Source: an uncultured Bacteroidales bacterium
GTDB taxonomy: Bacteria; Bacteroidota; Bacteroidia; Bacteroidales; P3
Reading direction: 5' to 3'
Length of the DNA: 8,977 nt
NCBI GenBank assembly: GCA_937906975.1
Contig: CALCUN010000010.1
Coordinates: 1 to 8,977 of the forward strand
Numbering within the stretch: the stretch's first letter is position 1; each line of letters opens with the position of its first letter. The translations under genes were made by a program, and so were the position numbers. Below the pieces are notes generated by a model. It was not told the DNA's origin. It saw only the letters and a program-made list of their open reading frames with translations, and made no database searches. Below, piece after piece: positions 1 to 5,077 of the stretch.

Positions 1-47
1 CAAAAAAGAATATTTAAAGAAATAAATAAAATAAAAACCAAATAAAT

Positions 48-656
48 ATGAAAAAATCAATTACAATCCCCAAAATTGAAGAGGAGCTTTACAACAGTGT
101 AAAGACAAAAGCAGAAGAAAACAATCAATCTGTAAGCGAATATGTAAGTAGTCTCTTTGAAAAATCTTTAAATCCTGATATAAACGAGGAAAAAGATAAT
201 CAAAGTGAAGAAATCATAACATTACAAGAAGAATTAGAGTCTTTGAAAACAGAAAACAATTCTCTGCATCAAGAAAACTATGATTTAGAAGAAAAAGTCA
301 AAGAAAAAGACTTAAAAATAAAAGCACTTACAGAGGATTGTGTAAAGTTTGATGAACAAAGAGAACAGTTTAAAGCACAAATTCAAGAATTACAGGAAAA
401 TCAGCCAAAAACCGATATTCCTAATTCTGTAACATTACAATTTGAAGACTTTGATTTTGCAGTGTTGAAGTATTGTTTAGAAAAATTCAATCAAGAAACA
501 GGTAAGAACTTTAACGAAGCAGAATTGTTAAAGTATATGTTTACTGAATACGCTGTAAAAGGAAGTATTTATTTCTTTAAAACACCAGGATATTTTAGAC
601 TTAAAGAAATCCAAAAACAAGTAGAAGAACAAAAACAAAATCACAATAATGAATAA
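48..656 (+). CDS. Ribbon-helix-helix N-terminus plus long coiled coil, putative DNA-binding protein
   Basis: 202-aa soluble protein with three visible parts. Residues 1-43 look like a ribbon-helix-helix DNA-binding fold: a short beta strand (KSITIP), an amphipathic helix, then a turn and a second helix with SVSEYVSSLFEKSL. Residues about 46-118 are Glu/Lys/Gln-rich with leucine-spaced heptads and should form a coiled coil. Residues about 128-190 are a smaller mixed segment with aromatic residues, followed by a Gln/Lys-rich tail. RHH proteins normally dimerise and bind operators or partition and relaxation sites; which role applies here is not shown. The ATG follows an A-rich leader with no Shine-Dalgarno, normal for Bacteroidota. 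The stop overlaps the next gene by 8 bp, so it is the first visible gene of the cluster leading to the ATPase. The cluster may begin upstream of the window. Confidence 0.75.
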   Translation: MKKSITIPKIEEELYNSVKTKAEENNQSVSEYVSSLFEKSLNPDINEEKDNQSEEIITLQEELESLKTENNSLHQENYDLEEKVKEKDLKIKALTEDCVKFDEQREQFKAQIQELQENQPKTDIPNSVTLQFEDFDFAVLKYCLEKFNQETGKNFNEAELLKYMFTEYAVKGSIYFFKTPGYFRLKEIQKQVEEQKQNHNNE

Positions 657-930
657 AGCTCTAATAGCAATGTTTTTGCCTAAGATTATTGATTTAGCAA
701 AGAATCCTGCCACAAAAGACAGGATTCTTGAAATAATCAATTCAGCAAAAAGCAAATATCAGGTAGAATCTGATGAAGAACTTAGATTAGTTCTTCTGTC
801 AAATGATGATGATTTATTTCTACAAATTGTTGTTTTTTCTCGCTCGCAAAATAAACAATTAGGAGTTGTAGAAACATATCGTTACGAACAACTTATAGAG
901 TTAATAACACAAGCTTTAACAAAAAAATAG
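649..930 (+). CDS. Conserved-looking small protein of unknown function (93 aa)
   Basis: I do not recognise this gene. It encodes 93 aa, predicted mostly helical. Residues 4-18 are moderately hydrophobic (LIAMFLPKIIDLAKN) but followed by charged residues, so this is more likely an amphipathic helix than a membrane span. The middle contains a run of acidic residues (SNDDDLF) and the C-terminus ends in a helix (YEQLIELITQALTKK). The start overlaps the upstream stop by 8 bp, and the downstream gene begins 3 bp after its stop, which supports translation within one polycistronic mRNA. No catalytic motif is visible. Position between a DNA-binding protein and the ATPase cluster would fit an accessory role in packaging or assembly, but that is only context. 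Confidence 0.65.
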   Translation: MNKALIAMFLPKIIDLAKNPATKDRILEIINSAKSKYQVESDEELRLVLLSNDDDLFLQIVVFSRSQNKQLGVVETYRYEQLIELITQALTKK

Positions 931-933
931 ATT

Positions 934-1428
934 ATGGCACAAGATAAAGCACCGACTATTGAGGACTTAATGCAAGAGTTAGGAGAAGAAAAATTGCAAC
1001 AAGAACCACCGAAAACAGTTCTTTTACCCGAAGAAGAACCAACAGATGAAGAAGTTGAAGAAATCTTTTCTCCTATTTCAGATACAACAGAAGAAGAAAA
1101 AGAAGAAGAAATAAAAACAAGTTCAGAAATAAATCTTAGTGATATGCAAGGTTTACCGAATTTAATTGTTTCTTTAATGAATTTTCTCGCAGTTCGTTTA
1201 GCAGTTGCATACACAAAAACCGACAATAAAGACAAGTATGCTCTTGATGACGAAGAAAGTCAAAGACTAATAGAAGCTTGGGAAGTATATCTAAAAAACA
1301 CCGAATATAAAGCGTCTCCAAGTTCTATGCTTTTGATGACAACTGCAATAATCTTTACTCCAAAAATTATAATGGCAGTAAACGAAAGAAAAGAAATCAA
1401 GCAAAAAAGACTACAATGCCAAGAATAG
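934..1428 (+). CDS. Acidic protein with two hydrophobic segments, upstream partner of the ATPase
   Basis: 164 aa in two halves. Residues 1-70 are strongly acidic and probably disordered (runs such as EEEPTDEEVEEIF and TTEEEKEEEIK). The C-terminal half contains a hydrophobic stretch at about 73-95 (GLPNLIVSLMNFLAVRLAVA) and a second at about 131-149 (SMLLMTTAIIFTPKIIMAV), separated by a helical region with LDDEESQRLIEAW, and ends in a Lys/Arg/Gln tail. The two hydrophobic segments suggest a membrane-associated protein, although both are only moderately hydrophobic. The downstream ATPase start lies inside this gene (13-bp overlap), implying translational coupling. A membrane adaptor for the ATPase, such as a packaging-vertex protein, is a reasonable inference but not demonstrated. 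I do not recognise a named family. Confidence 0.7.
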   Translation: MAQDKAPTIEDLMQELGEEKLQQEPPKTVLLPEEEPTDEEVEEIFSPISDTTEEEKEEEIKTSSEINLSDMQGLPNLIVSLMNFLAVRLAVAYTKTDNKDKYALDDEESQRLIEAWEVYLKNTEYKASPSSMLLMTTAIIFTPKIIMAVNERKEIKQKRLQCQE

Positions 1429-1985
1429 TTAAACTTCTTTGTATTTTAGGTACTAATGGAACAGGCAAAACATTTCTTGCTAATCAATTTGTTCAAAATG
1501 AATTGAATAATAGCGGAAAAGTTTTAATAGTTACAATGCACGAAAACGAATGGCTTAATGTTCCTGAACTTATAACATTTAACAATTGGGAGTCAGGAGC
1601 AAGAAAACTTATACTTATACCAGGAGAAGAAGACAGCACAATAAAGAGAATATCAGAGAAATTCTTTAACGGACTTATTGTTTTTGATGACTGTGGAGGT
1701 TATTTAGGTTCTAAACCACCTAAATTTTTTAACGTGTTAATGATTAAAAGAAAACAGTTAATGTGTGATATTCTTTTTTCTGCACACTCTTTTAGAAATC
1801 TGCCTTTGTCTATTTTCTCGTATAATCCTACTCTATTGCTAAAAAACACAACAAGCGGAATAGACCACGAAAGAGAACGCATCTTAAAAGATAATGATGT
1901 TTTAGACAAGGTAGAAAAAGCAATGAAACGAATAAAAAAAGCAATTAAAAAGAATCCTTACTATTACGAAATAATACCATTATGA
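1416..1985 (+). CDS. P-loop ATPase, Zot/FtsK-HerA type, putative genome packaging or assembly ATPase
   Basis: 189 aa. Walker A is clear at residues 12-19 (GTNGTGKT). Walker B lies at about 87-92 (LIVFDD, with D91-D92), followed by CGGYLG. A further conserved-looking strand ends in SAHSFR at 122-127, in the position where related ATPases carry a polar sensor and nearby arginine. This order (P-loop, FDDC-like Walker B, strand ending in a polar His motif) is typical of Zot/pI-like and packaging ATPases of the FtsK-HerA superfamily. Those proteins drive DNA into capsids of tailless viruses or assemble filamentous phages. No membrane span is visible at the C-terminus, unlike filamentous-phage pI, and the protein is short for the superfamily. 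Its start lies 13 bp inside the preceding gene and its stop overlaps the next gene by 4 bp (ATGA). The fold assignment is strong; packaging as the role is inference. Confidence 0.85.
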   Translation: MPRIVKLLCILGTNGTGKTFLANQFVQNELNNSGKVLIVTMHENEWLNVPELITFNNWESGARKLILIPGEEDSTIKRISEKFFNGLIVFDDCGGYLGSKPPKFFNVLMIKRKQLMCDILFSAHSFRNLPLSIFSYNPTLLLKNTTSGIDHERERILKDNDVLDKVEKAMKRIKKAIKKNPYYYEIIPL

Positions 1986-2170
1986 AAACAATTACTGCCG
2001 AAGAATTATCTTCAAAAGCTCGTTATCTTTATGAGATTGCCAATTTCTTGGAAATTGATAAAAGGACTCTCCGTGCTTGGCTTGAAGATATAGAGGGGAT
2101 AGATTTTAAGAGTAATAGAAAACTCTTAACACCTCACGAAGTTAAGATTATATTAGAACATTTTGCATAA
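1982..2170 (+). CDS. Small helix-turn-helix DNA-binding protein
   Basis: 62 aa. Residues about 17-35 (LYEIANFLEIDKRTLRAWL) match the helix-turn-helix pattern: helix, turn around EID, then a recognition helix with R28, R31 and W33. The C-terminus (LLTPHEVKIILEHF) forms a further helix, as in small MerR/AlpA/excisionase-like or winged regulators of Bacteroidota mobile elements. The start overlaps the ATPase stop by 4 bp (ATGA), so it is made from the same mRNA. It is the last gene before a non-coding stretch containing an imperfect palindrome of 10-bp repeats and a promoter-like box, a natural place for its operator. Autoregulation, or control of the downstream cluster, is therefore a reasonable inference. 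The family is assigned from pattern only. Confidence 0.75.
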   Translation: MKTITAEELSSKARYLYEIANFLEIDKRTLRAWLEDIEGIDFKSNRKLLTPHEVKIILEHFA

Positions 2171-2208
2171 CACATAGTCTTTTATTTTTTTATTGTTATT
2201 AGTTTTTG

Positions 2209-2265
2209 GCTCATTATCGTGCATTAACGTACATTATCGCACATAATGAGCATTTTTATTTTTTA
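2209..2265 (+). terminator. Probable Rho-independent terminator formed by the intergenic palindrome
   Basis: Left arm GCTCATTATCGTGC (2209-2222) pairs with right arm GCACATAATGAGC (2239-2251), leaving one bulged C at 2218. The 16-nt loop can pair further around a central GTAC. A T-rich tail follows (2253-2265), and the left flank is also T-rich on the plus strand. The hairpin sits 38 bp after the stop of the helix-turn-helix gene. The stem is AU-rich, so it may be a weak terminator or serve mainly as a protein-binding site. Confidence 0.5.
2212..2251. repeat. Four tandem 10-bp near-repeats (iteron- or operator-like)
   Basis: Consecutive 10-mers read CATTATCGTG, CATTAACGTA, CATTATCGCA and CATAATGAGC. 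The first three differ from each other at two or three positions; the fourth is more divergent. A 10-bp period is about one helical turn, so a bound protein would be presented repeatedly on one DNA face. The same bases form the hairpin described separately, and the adjacent upstream gene encodes a helix-turn-helix protein. Confidence 0.45.
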
Positions 2266-2273
2266 TAAGTCGT

Positions 2274-2281
2274 TATTTTTG
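2274..2281 (+). promoter_or_regulatory. Possible Bacteroidota promoter -7 box (TATTTTTG)
   Basis: TATTTTTG matches the Bacteroidota -7 consensus TAnnTTTG and lies 24 bp before the ATG at 2306. A transcript starting about 6 nt downstream would have a short leader. No convincing -33 TTTG is visible at the right spacing, and the region is T-rich, so a chance match is possible. If real, it drives the cluster beginning with the Lys-rich protein. Confidence 0.35.
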
Positions 2282-2305
2282 TGCTGTTTGTAAAATTACA
2301 AGAAT

Positions 2306-2482
2306 ATGGCAATTAAAATAAAAAAACCTCTTTGCAAAAAAGTTGAAAAAGTTGCAAAATCAGGAAATAAAACAAAGAAAAAAACTGAAAAATCAAAGAA
2401 AAAAAACGAAAAATCAAAGGATTCTACTTTAAGTAGAAAAGAACGCATCAAAGAAATAAAAAAACAACTTAGATTAAAATAA
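2306..2482 (+). CDS. Very basic Lys-rich small protein (58 aa), putative nucleic-acid-binding protein
   Basis: Reading from the ATG at 2306 gives 58 codons ending at TAA 2480-2482; the next gene starts 2 bp later. The protein is dominated by lysine, with an imperfect internal repeat (TEKSKKK, NEKSKDS), one cysteine at position 10, and a C-terminal basic helix (RKERIKEIKKQLRLK). There are almost no acidic residues outside the repeat and no hydrophobic segment. This composition suits a DNA- or RNA-binding condensing protein, as in viral core proteins, but no named family is recognised. Support for it being real: it fills the space exactly between the promoter-like region and the metallopeptidase gene, with tight spacing on the downstream side. 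A lysine bias would also arise from A-rich non-coding DNA, which lowers certainty. Confidence 0.6.
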   Translation: MAIKIKKPLCKKVEKVAKSGNKTKKKTEKSKKKNEKSKDSTLSRKERIKEIKKQLRLK

Positions 2483-2483
2483 A

Positions 2484-3350
2484 ATGCAAAGAAAAGGTAA
2501 TGTAATTAGGAGTTCTTCCACAAGTAATTCTTCTGCTTTGTCAAAGTGGTGGAATAAAAGAGGTGGTTTGACAGACTATGATGTTTTTGAAATCTTAACT
2601 AAAAAATATAAATTCAATCTGCTTGAATTTGGTAATTGGAGTAATCAAAAAGAAAGAACCCAAATTTTAATAGACTTGTGTATTGGATTAGAAAAAATTT
2701 TCAATCCTTTATTCTCAAAAGCAAATAATTTTGGTCTTGACAAACATTTAAATTTTGCCTTTGGTAGTCGTGGAGTAAAAGGAGCCTTAGCACATTTTGA
2801 GCCTAACACTATGTTTATTTCAGTGCGAAAATATAGGGATAAAGACTCTAAAAAACTAAGTGATACTTCTTCATTCGCTCACGAATATTTCCACGCCTTA
2901 GATTATTTTATTGGTAGATACATAGAGCCTATTGAAAAAGCAAATTTCTTGTCGGATACTTGGGATTCAAATTTTCCAATAACAAAATATCCTATTCGTT
3001 CTCAAATATCAATGCTTATGATAAATTATTATGAGCTTCAATATAAGTACAATCCTGATTTTCTTAAAGTAAAAACTAAAAAAGCATATTGGGCAAGTCC
3101 GTCAGAATGTTTTGCAAGAATGAGTGAACAGTTTGTTGCTTATTATTCTTATTATCATTTAAGAATTACAAATAGTCGTAAATATCTTGCAAAAGATTTA
3201 GAAACGTATAGACAAAATCCTAATGTGTATATGACAGATAAAGTTATGTTTGACTTATTCCCTATGTGGAAAAGATTAGTCGATATGTTTGCAGATGTTA
3301 TGAAAGGCAAAACAGTTAAGATACCTAAACAATTAAAATTAAATATGTGA
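2484..3350 (+). CDS. Zincin-like metallopeptidase, LPD1-type (HExxH)
   Basis: 288 aa. The catalytic zinc motif is at residues 133-137 (HEYFH), followed by D140 in AHEYFHALD. About 30 residues earlier is the segment FGSRGVKGALAHFEP (93-107), followed by a strand (MFISVRKY). This arrangement, 'GSRG..GALAHxEP ... AHExxHALD', is that of the LPD1-type peptidase-like domain found in large polyvalent proteins of phages and conjugative elements. A later YWASPSECFARMSEQF (202-217) matches the domain's usual end, and E208 is the likely third zinc ligand. The N-terminus is Ser/Asn-rich and polar; no signal peptide or membrane span is visible. The stop overlaps the next gene by 4 bp. In a virus it could process virion proteins or act on the host during entry; the substrate is unknown. 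Domain recognition is good, role is inference. Confidence 0.82.
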   Translation: MQRKGNVIRSSSTSNSSALSKWWNKRGGLTDYDVFEILTKKYKFNLLEFGNWSNQKERTQILIDLCIGLEKIFNPLFSKANNFGLDKHLNFAFGSRGVKGALAHFEPNTMFISVRKYRDKDSKKLSDTSSFAHEYFHALDYFIGRYIEPIEKANFLSDTWDSNFPITKYPIRSQISMLMINYYELQYKYNPDFLKVKTKKAYWASPSECFARMSEQFVAYYSYYHLRITNSRKYLAKDLETYRQNPNVYMTDKVMFDLFPMWKRLVDMFADVMKGKTVKIPKQLKLNM

Positions 3351-3817
3351 TGAATATAGACAAATTTGTAACAGACTTAACTAAAAATCCAAGTAAAGCA
3401 ATAGTATATGCTGTATTGCTCGTGCTTGGTATTATTCTTGTATATTGGTTGTGGACTAAAATAAAAGGTGGTGTATCTTCAATAGTTGAGAGAATTGAAA
3501 CTAATAGAGAAAATCCTGTTGAATTAAGTAGGCTTACTTATGAAGATTCTTGGTATGAGACCTCTGCAAACTCTATCTTTAATGCTATGAATCAGTGGGG
3601 AACTGATAAAACAACGATTTATAATATTCTTATAAAGTTGCGTAATCAAGATGATTACAACCAATTAAATAGAGAATACGGCAAAAGAGAAATTACTAAC
3701 GGTATAGATTCTCCAATGGGTACAATGTTAGAACATTTTAGAGAAGAATTAGATGATACTTTTTTAGGTAATATGCAGATATTCTTGCGAAATAATTACG
3801 GAATCGAAATGAAATAG
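3347..3817 (+). CDS. Single-span membrane protein with annexin-like repeat
   Basis: 156 aa. Residues about 18-36 form a membrane span (AIVYAVLLVLGIILVYWLW) followed by basic KIKGG, so the bulk of the protein is C-terminal to it. Residues about 70-110 read like an annexin repeat: SANSIFNAMNQWGTDKTTIY, then NILIKLRNQDDYNQLNREYGKR, with WGTD at 84-87 in the position of the annexin GTD calcium-loop motif and the familiar 'AM..GTD...I..IL' spacing. The end (MLEHFREELDDTFLGNMQIF) resembles the repeat's last helices. Annexin-like repeats bind membranes in eukaryotes; in Bacteroidota phage proteins their role is not known to me. It overlaps the peptidase gene by 4 bp and is followed by more single-span proteins, suggesting a virion membrane or entry component. 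Confidence 0.75.
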   Translation: MMNIDKFVTDLTKNPSKAIVYAVLLVLGIILVYWLWTKIKGGVSSIVERIETNRENPVELSRLTYEDSWYETSANSIFNAMNQWGTDKTTIYNILIKLRNQDDYNQLNREYGKREITNGIDSPMGTMLEHFREELDDTFLGNMQIFLRNNYGIEMK

Positions 3818-3826
3818 TATAAAATT

Positions 3827-4195
3827 ATGAAAGAAAAGAAAATATACATAGTAATAGCAGTGATATTGCTTGTTGTAATTGCAATAGCAATTGCTAAGAG
3901 ATTAACAAGAACGACCGAAAACAATTCTTCTGAATTGAGTAGTGGTAGTTCATCAGGCTCAGGCAGTCGCACACCAGCTACAAAATTCCCTCTTAAAAAA
4001 GGAGTGTACGACAGTGAAGAAGTTAAACATTTACAAAGATTTCTTAATGCTAATCGCAACGGATTAACGGCAAGTTTAAATGTGGACGGAGATTTTGGAC
4101 CATTAACAGAAGCAGTTTGCTATAATGTTTTAGGAGTAAAAGAAGTATCACAACAATTATACAATGATAAAGTAATGTGGCAATACCAAATTTAA
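3827..4195 (+). CDS. Membrane-anchored peptidoglycan-binding protein
   Basis: 122 aa. A short basic N-terminus (MKEKK) precedes a membrane span at about 6-23 (IYIVIAVILLVVIAIAIA). A Ser/Gly linker follows at about 33-47 (SSELSSGSSSGSGSR). Residues about 52-120 match a peptidoglycan-binding type 1 domain: PLKKGVYDSEEVKHLQRFLN, then LNVDGDFGPLTEAV with the family's 'DGDFGPxT' signature. Such domains bind the cell wall without cutting it. The architecture of one anchor, a flexible spacer and a wall-binding head suits a virion-membrane protein that grips peptidoglycan, next to the lytic transglycosylase two genes downstream. It starts 9 bp after the previous stop. The domain call is good; the virion location is inference. 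Confidence 0.8.
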   Translation: MKEKKIYIVIAVILLVVIAIAIAKRLTRTTENNSSELSSGSSSGSGSRTPATKFPLKKGVYDSEEVKHLQRFLNANRNGLTASLNVDGDFGPLTEAVCYNVLGVKEVSQQLYNDKVMWQYQI

Positions 4196-4200
4196 AGAAT

Positions 4201-4362
4201 ATGGAAGAAAGAACACTAATTGATGCAATAGAAGGATATATCGCAGGAGATAATCCAATAAAAGTAACAGTAGGACTTGACGCAGAAAGTGCAATCAAGT
4301 TTGGAATAGTTGCAGTTGTTACTGCTTTAATTATCGTTTTAATTATTAGAAAAATAAAGTAG
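4201..4362 (+). CDS. Mini membrane protein (53 aa), acidic N-terminus, basic C-terminus
   Basis: 53 aa from the ATG at 4201, chosen because it lies 5 bp after the previous stop; an upstream GTG at 4177 would add 8 residues but lies inside the preceding gene. The N-terminal half is acidic (MEERTLIDAIEGYIAGDN and a later LDAES). A membrane span of about 19 residues follows (FGIVAVVTALIIVLII), and the end is basic (RKIK). This layout of acidic head, one helix and positive tail is shared by mature filamentous-phage major coat proteins and by small membrane proteins of icosahedral membrane-containing phages. Sequence identity to either cannot be judged by eye. The lytic transglycosylase gene begins 1 bp after the stop. 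Confidence 0.7.
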   Translation: MEERTLIDAIEGYIAGDNPIKVTVGLDAESAIKFGIVAVVTALIIVLIIRKIK

Positions 4363-4363
4363 T

Positions 4364-4879
4364 ATGCTTTTTGAAGAATACGTTAAAGAAAATAGAAGTT
4401 ACTTTTTAGATAAAGTAGAAGAAATTAGTCGTAAACTGATGATTGCTCCTGAGTGGCTTATGGCAGTAATGTTTAAGGAGAGTAAGTTAAATCATAAAGC
4501 GGTTAATTCAACAACTGGTGCTACTGGGTTAATCCAGTTTATGCCTGCAACTGCTCAAAGTTTAGGAACTTCAACAAGTGCGTTAAAAAATATGTCTAAT
4601 ATTGAACAATTAGACTATGTCTATAAGTACTATCGCCCTTATATTTCTAAACTTAATTCATATCCTGATTTGTACTTAGCTACTTTCTTCCCTGTTGCAC
4701 TTGGCAAGTCTGATGATTGGGTTTTGAAATCAGGCAGTCAATCGGCAAAACTTATTGCAAGTCAAAATCCAGGAGTGGACTTGAATAAAGACGGACAAAT
4801 AACAGTAGGAGAATTTAAGCAATATTGCTACAATAAATTCGATACTACAACACAAAACATTCTAAAAAAAAAGTCGTGA
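4364..4879 (+). CDS. Lytic transglycosylase (SLT-like) with C-terminal EF-hand loop
   Basis: 171 aa. This is a soluble goose-lysozyme/SLT-type muramidase that would cleave the N-acetylmuramic acid to N-acetylglucosamine bond in peptidoglycan. Residue E39, in MFKESKLN, is the catalytic glutamate of the 'ES..(N/D)..A' motif, followed by GATGLIQFMPATA (52-64), the GLIQ.MP segment that binds the glycan. A helical region with LYLATFFP (103-110) completes the fold. Residues 139-150 (DLNKDGQITVGE) form a textbook EF-hand calcium loop with ligands at D139, N141, D143 and E150. No signal peptide is seen, so export would need a holin-like route or virion delivery. It is flanked by mini membrane proteins and its stop overlaps the next start by 4 bp (GTGA). 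Both entry and lysis roles are possible. Confidence 0.88.
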   Translation: MLFEEYVKENRSYFLDKVEEISRKLMIAPEWLMAVMFKESKLNHKAVNSTTGATGLIQFMPATAQSLGTSTSALKNMSNIEQLDYVYKYYRPYISKLNSYPDLYLATFFPVALGKSDDWVLKSGSQSAKLIASQNPGVDLNKDGQITVGEFKQYCYNKFDTTTQNILKKKS

Positions 4880-4977
4880 GTAGGGAATTTGTGAAATATA
4901 CATTGATTAGTTTAGGAGTAATAACCGCAATTATTGCAGGGTATTACATCTATTTACTATACAAAGATAAAAAATAA
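4876..4977 (+). CDS. Mini membrane protein (33 aa)
   Basis: The GTG at 4876 overlaps the transglycosylase stop by 4 bp (GTGA) and opens 33 codons ending at TAA 4975-4977. The product has a short polar N-terminus (SREFVKYT), one span of about 18 residues (LISLGVITAIIAGYYIYL) and a basic tail (YKDKK). The hydrophobic pattern, the overlap and the next gene beginning 4 bp later are the support. Filamentous-phage minor coat proteins pVII and pIX are similarly short single-span peptides, and short holins or virion membrane proteins are other options. No homology can be claimed. Confidence 0.55.
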   Translation: MSREFVKYTLISLGVITAIIAGYYIYLLYKDKK

Positions 4978-4981
4978 AACT

Positions 4982-5077
4982 ATGACAAAAGATAGAGTAA
5001 GAATATTAGTAATCGAAAAAGCAGTAGTACTTATTGCAGTTGCTATTGTATATATGTTTTGGGAGGATAAACAATGA
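4982..5077 (+). CDS. Mini membrane protein (31 aa)
   Basis: An ATG at 4982 opens 31 codons to TGA 5075-5077. The N-terminus is charged (MTKDRVRILVIEK), a short span follows (AVVLIAVAIVYMFW) and the tail is EDKQ. The gene starts 4 bp after the previous stop, and its stop overlaps the next start by 4 bp (ATGA). Its codons for FWED contain the GGGAGG sequence that could act as ribosome binding site for the next gene, so part of its value may be translational coupling. The span is short for a membrane helix. A holin, coat or virion membrane peptide are all possible. Confidence 0.5.
   Translation: MTKDRVRILVIEKAVVLIAVAIVYMFWEDKQ
5061..5066 (+). promoter_or_regulatory. Shine-Dalgarno-like ribosome binding site (GGGAGG)
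   Basis: GGGAGG lies 7 nt before the ATG at 5074, a canonical spacing. Almost no other gene here has such a site, and Bacteroidota generally rely on A-rich leaders instead. It could mark a gene needing strong translation, or be a coincidence of the upstream codons for Trp-Glu-Asp. Confidence 0.35.

Larger units (their letters stand above)
2171..2305. other. Intergenic regulatory region between the two plus-strand gene clusters
   Basis: This 135-bp gap is by far the largest break on the plus strand. It holds, in order, a T-rich run, a 43-bp imperfect palindrome made of 10-bp near-repeats, a second T-rich run, a TAnnTTTG promoter-like box and a TTGTAA-AA-TTACAA inverted repeat just before the next ATG. 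I see no coding potential in it on either strand. It probably ends one transcript and starts another. Confidence 0.6.

Noticed and set aside
882..1235. Minus-strand open frame of 117 codons rich in serine
   Set aside because: It is the reverse of the Glu-rich acidic region of the plus-strand gene (GAA codons read as TTC, or as Ser-rich in another frame); no independent start context and it runs through two well-supported genes.
1416..1985. Filamentous-phage pI/Zot as a firm call
   Set aside because: The ATPase core fits, but there is no membrane span, so the narrower name is not justified.
2212..2251. CRISPR-like array
   Set aside because: Units are 10 bp and contiguous with no spacers; they fit an operator or iteron array and a hairpin instead.
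4177..4200. GTG start extending the 53-aa membrane protein by eight residues
   Set aside because: It would overlap the peptidoglycan-binding gene by 19 bp; the ATG at 4201 gives the tight spacing seen elsewhere.
3796..4298. Minus-strand frames with hydrophobic stretches
   Set aside because: The hydrophobicity mirrors the membrane-span codons of the plus-strand genes; no separate evidence for expression.
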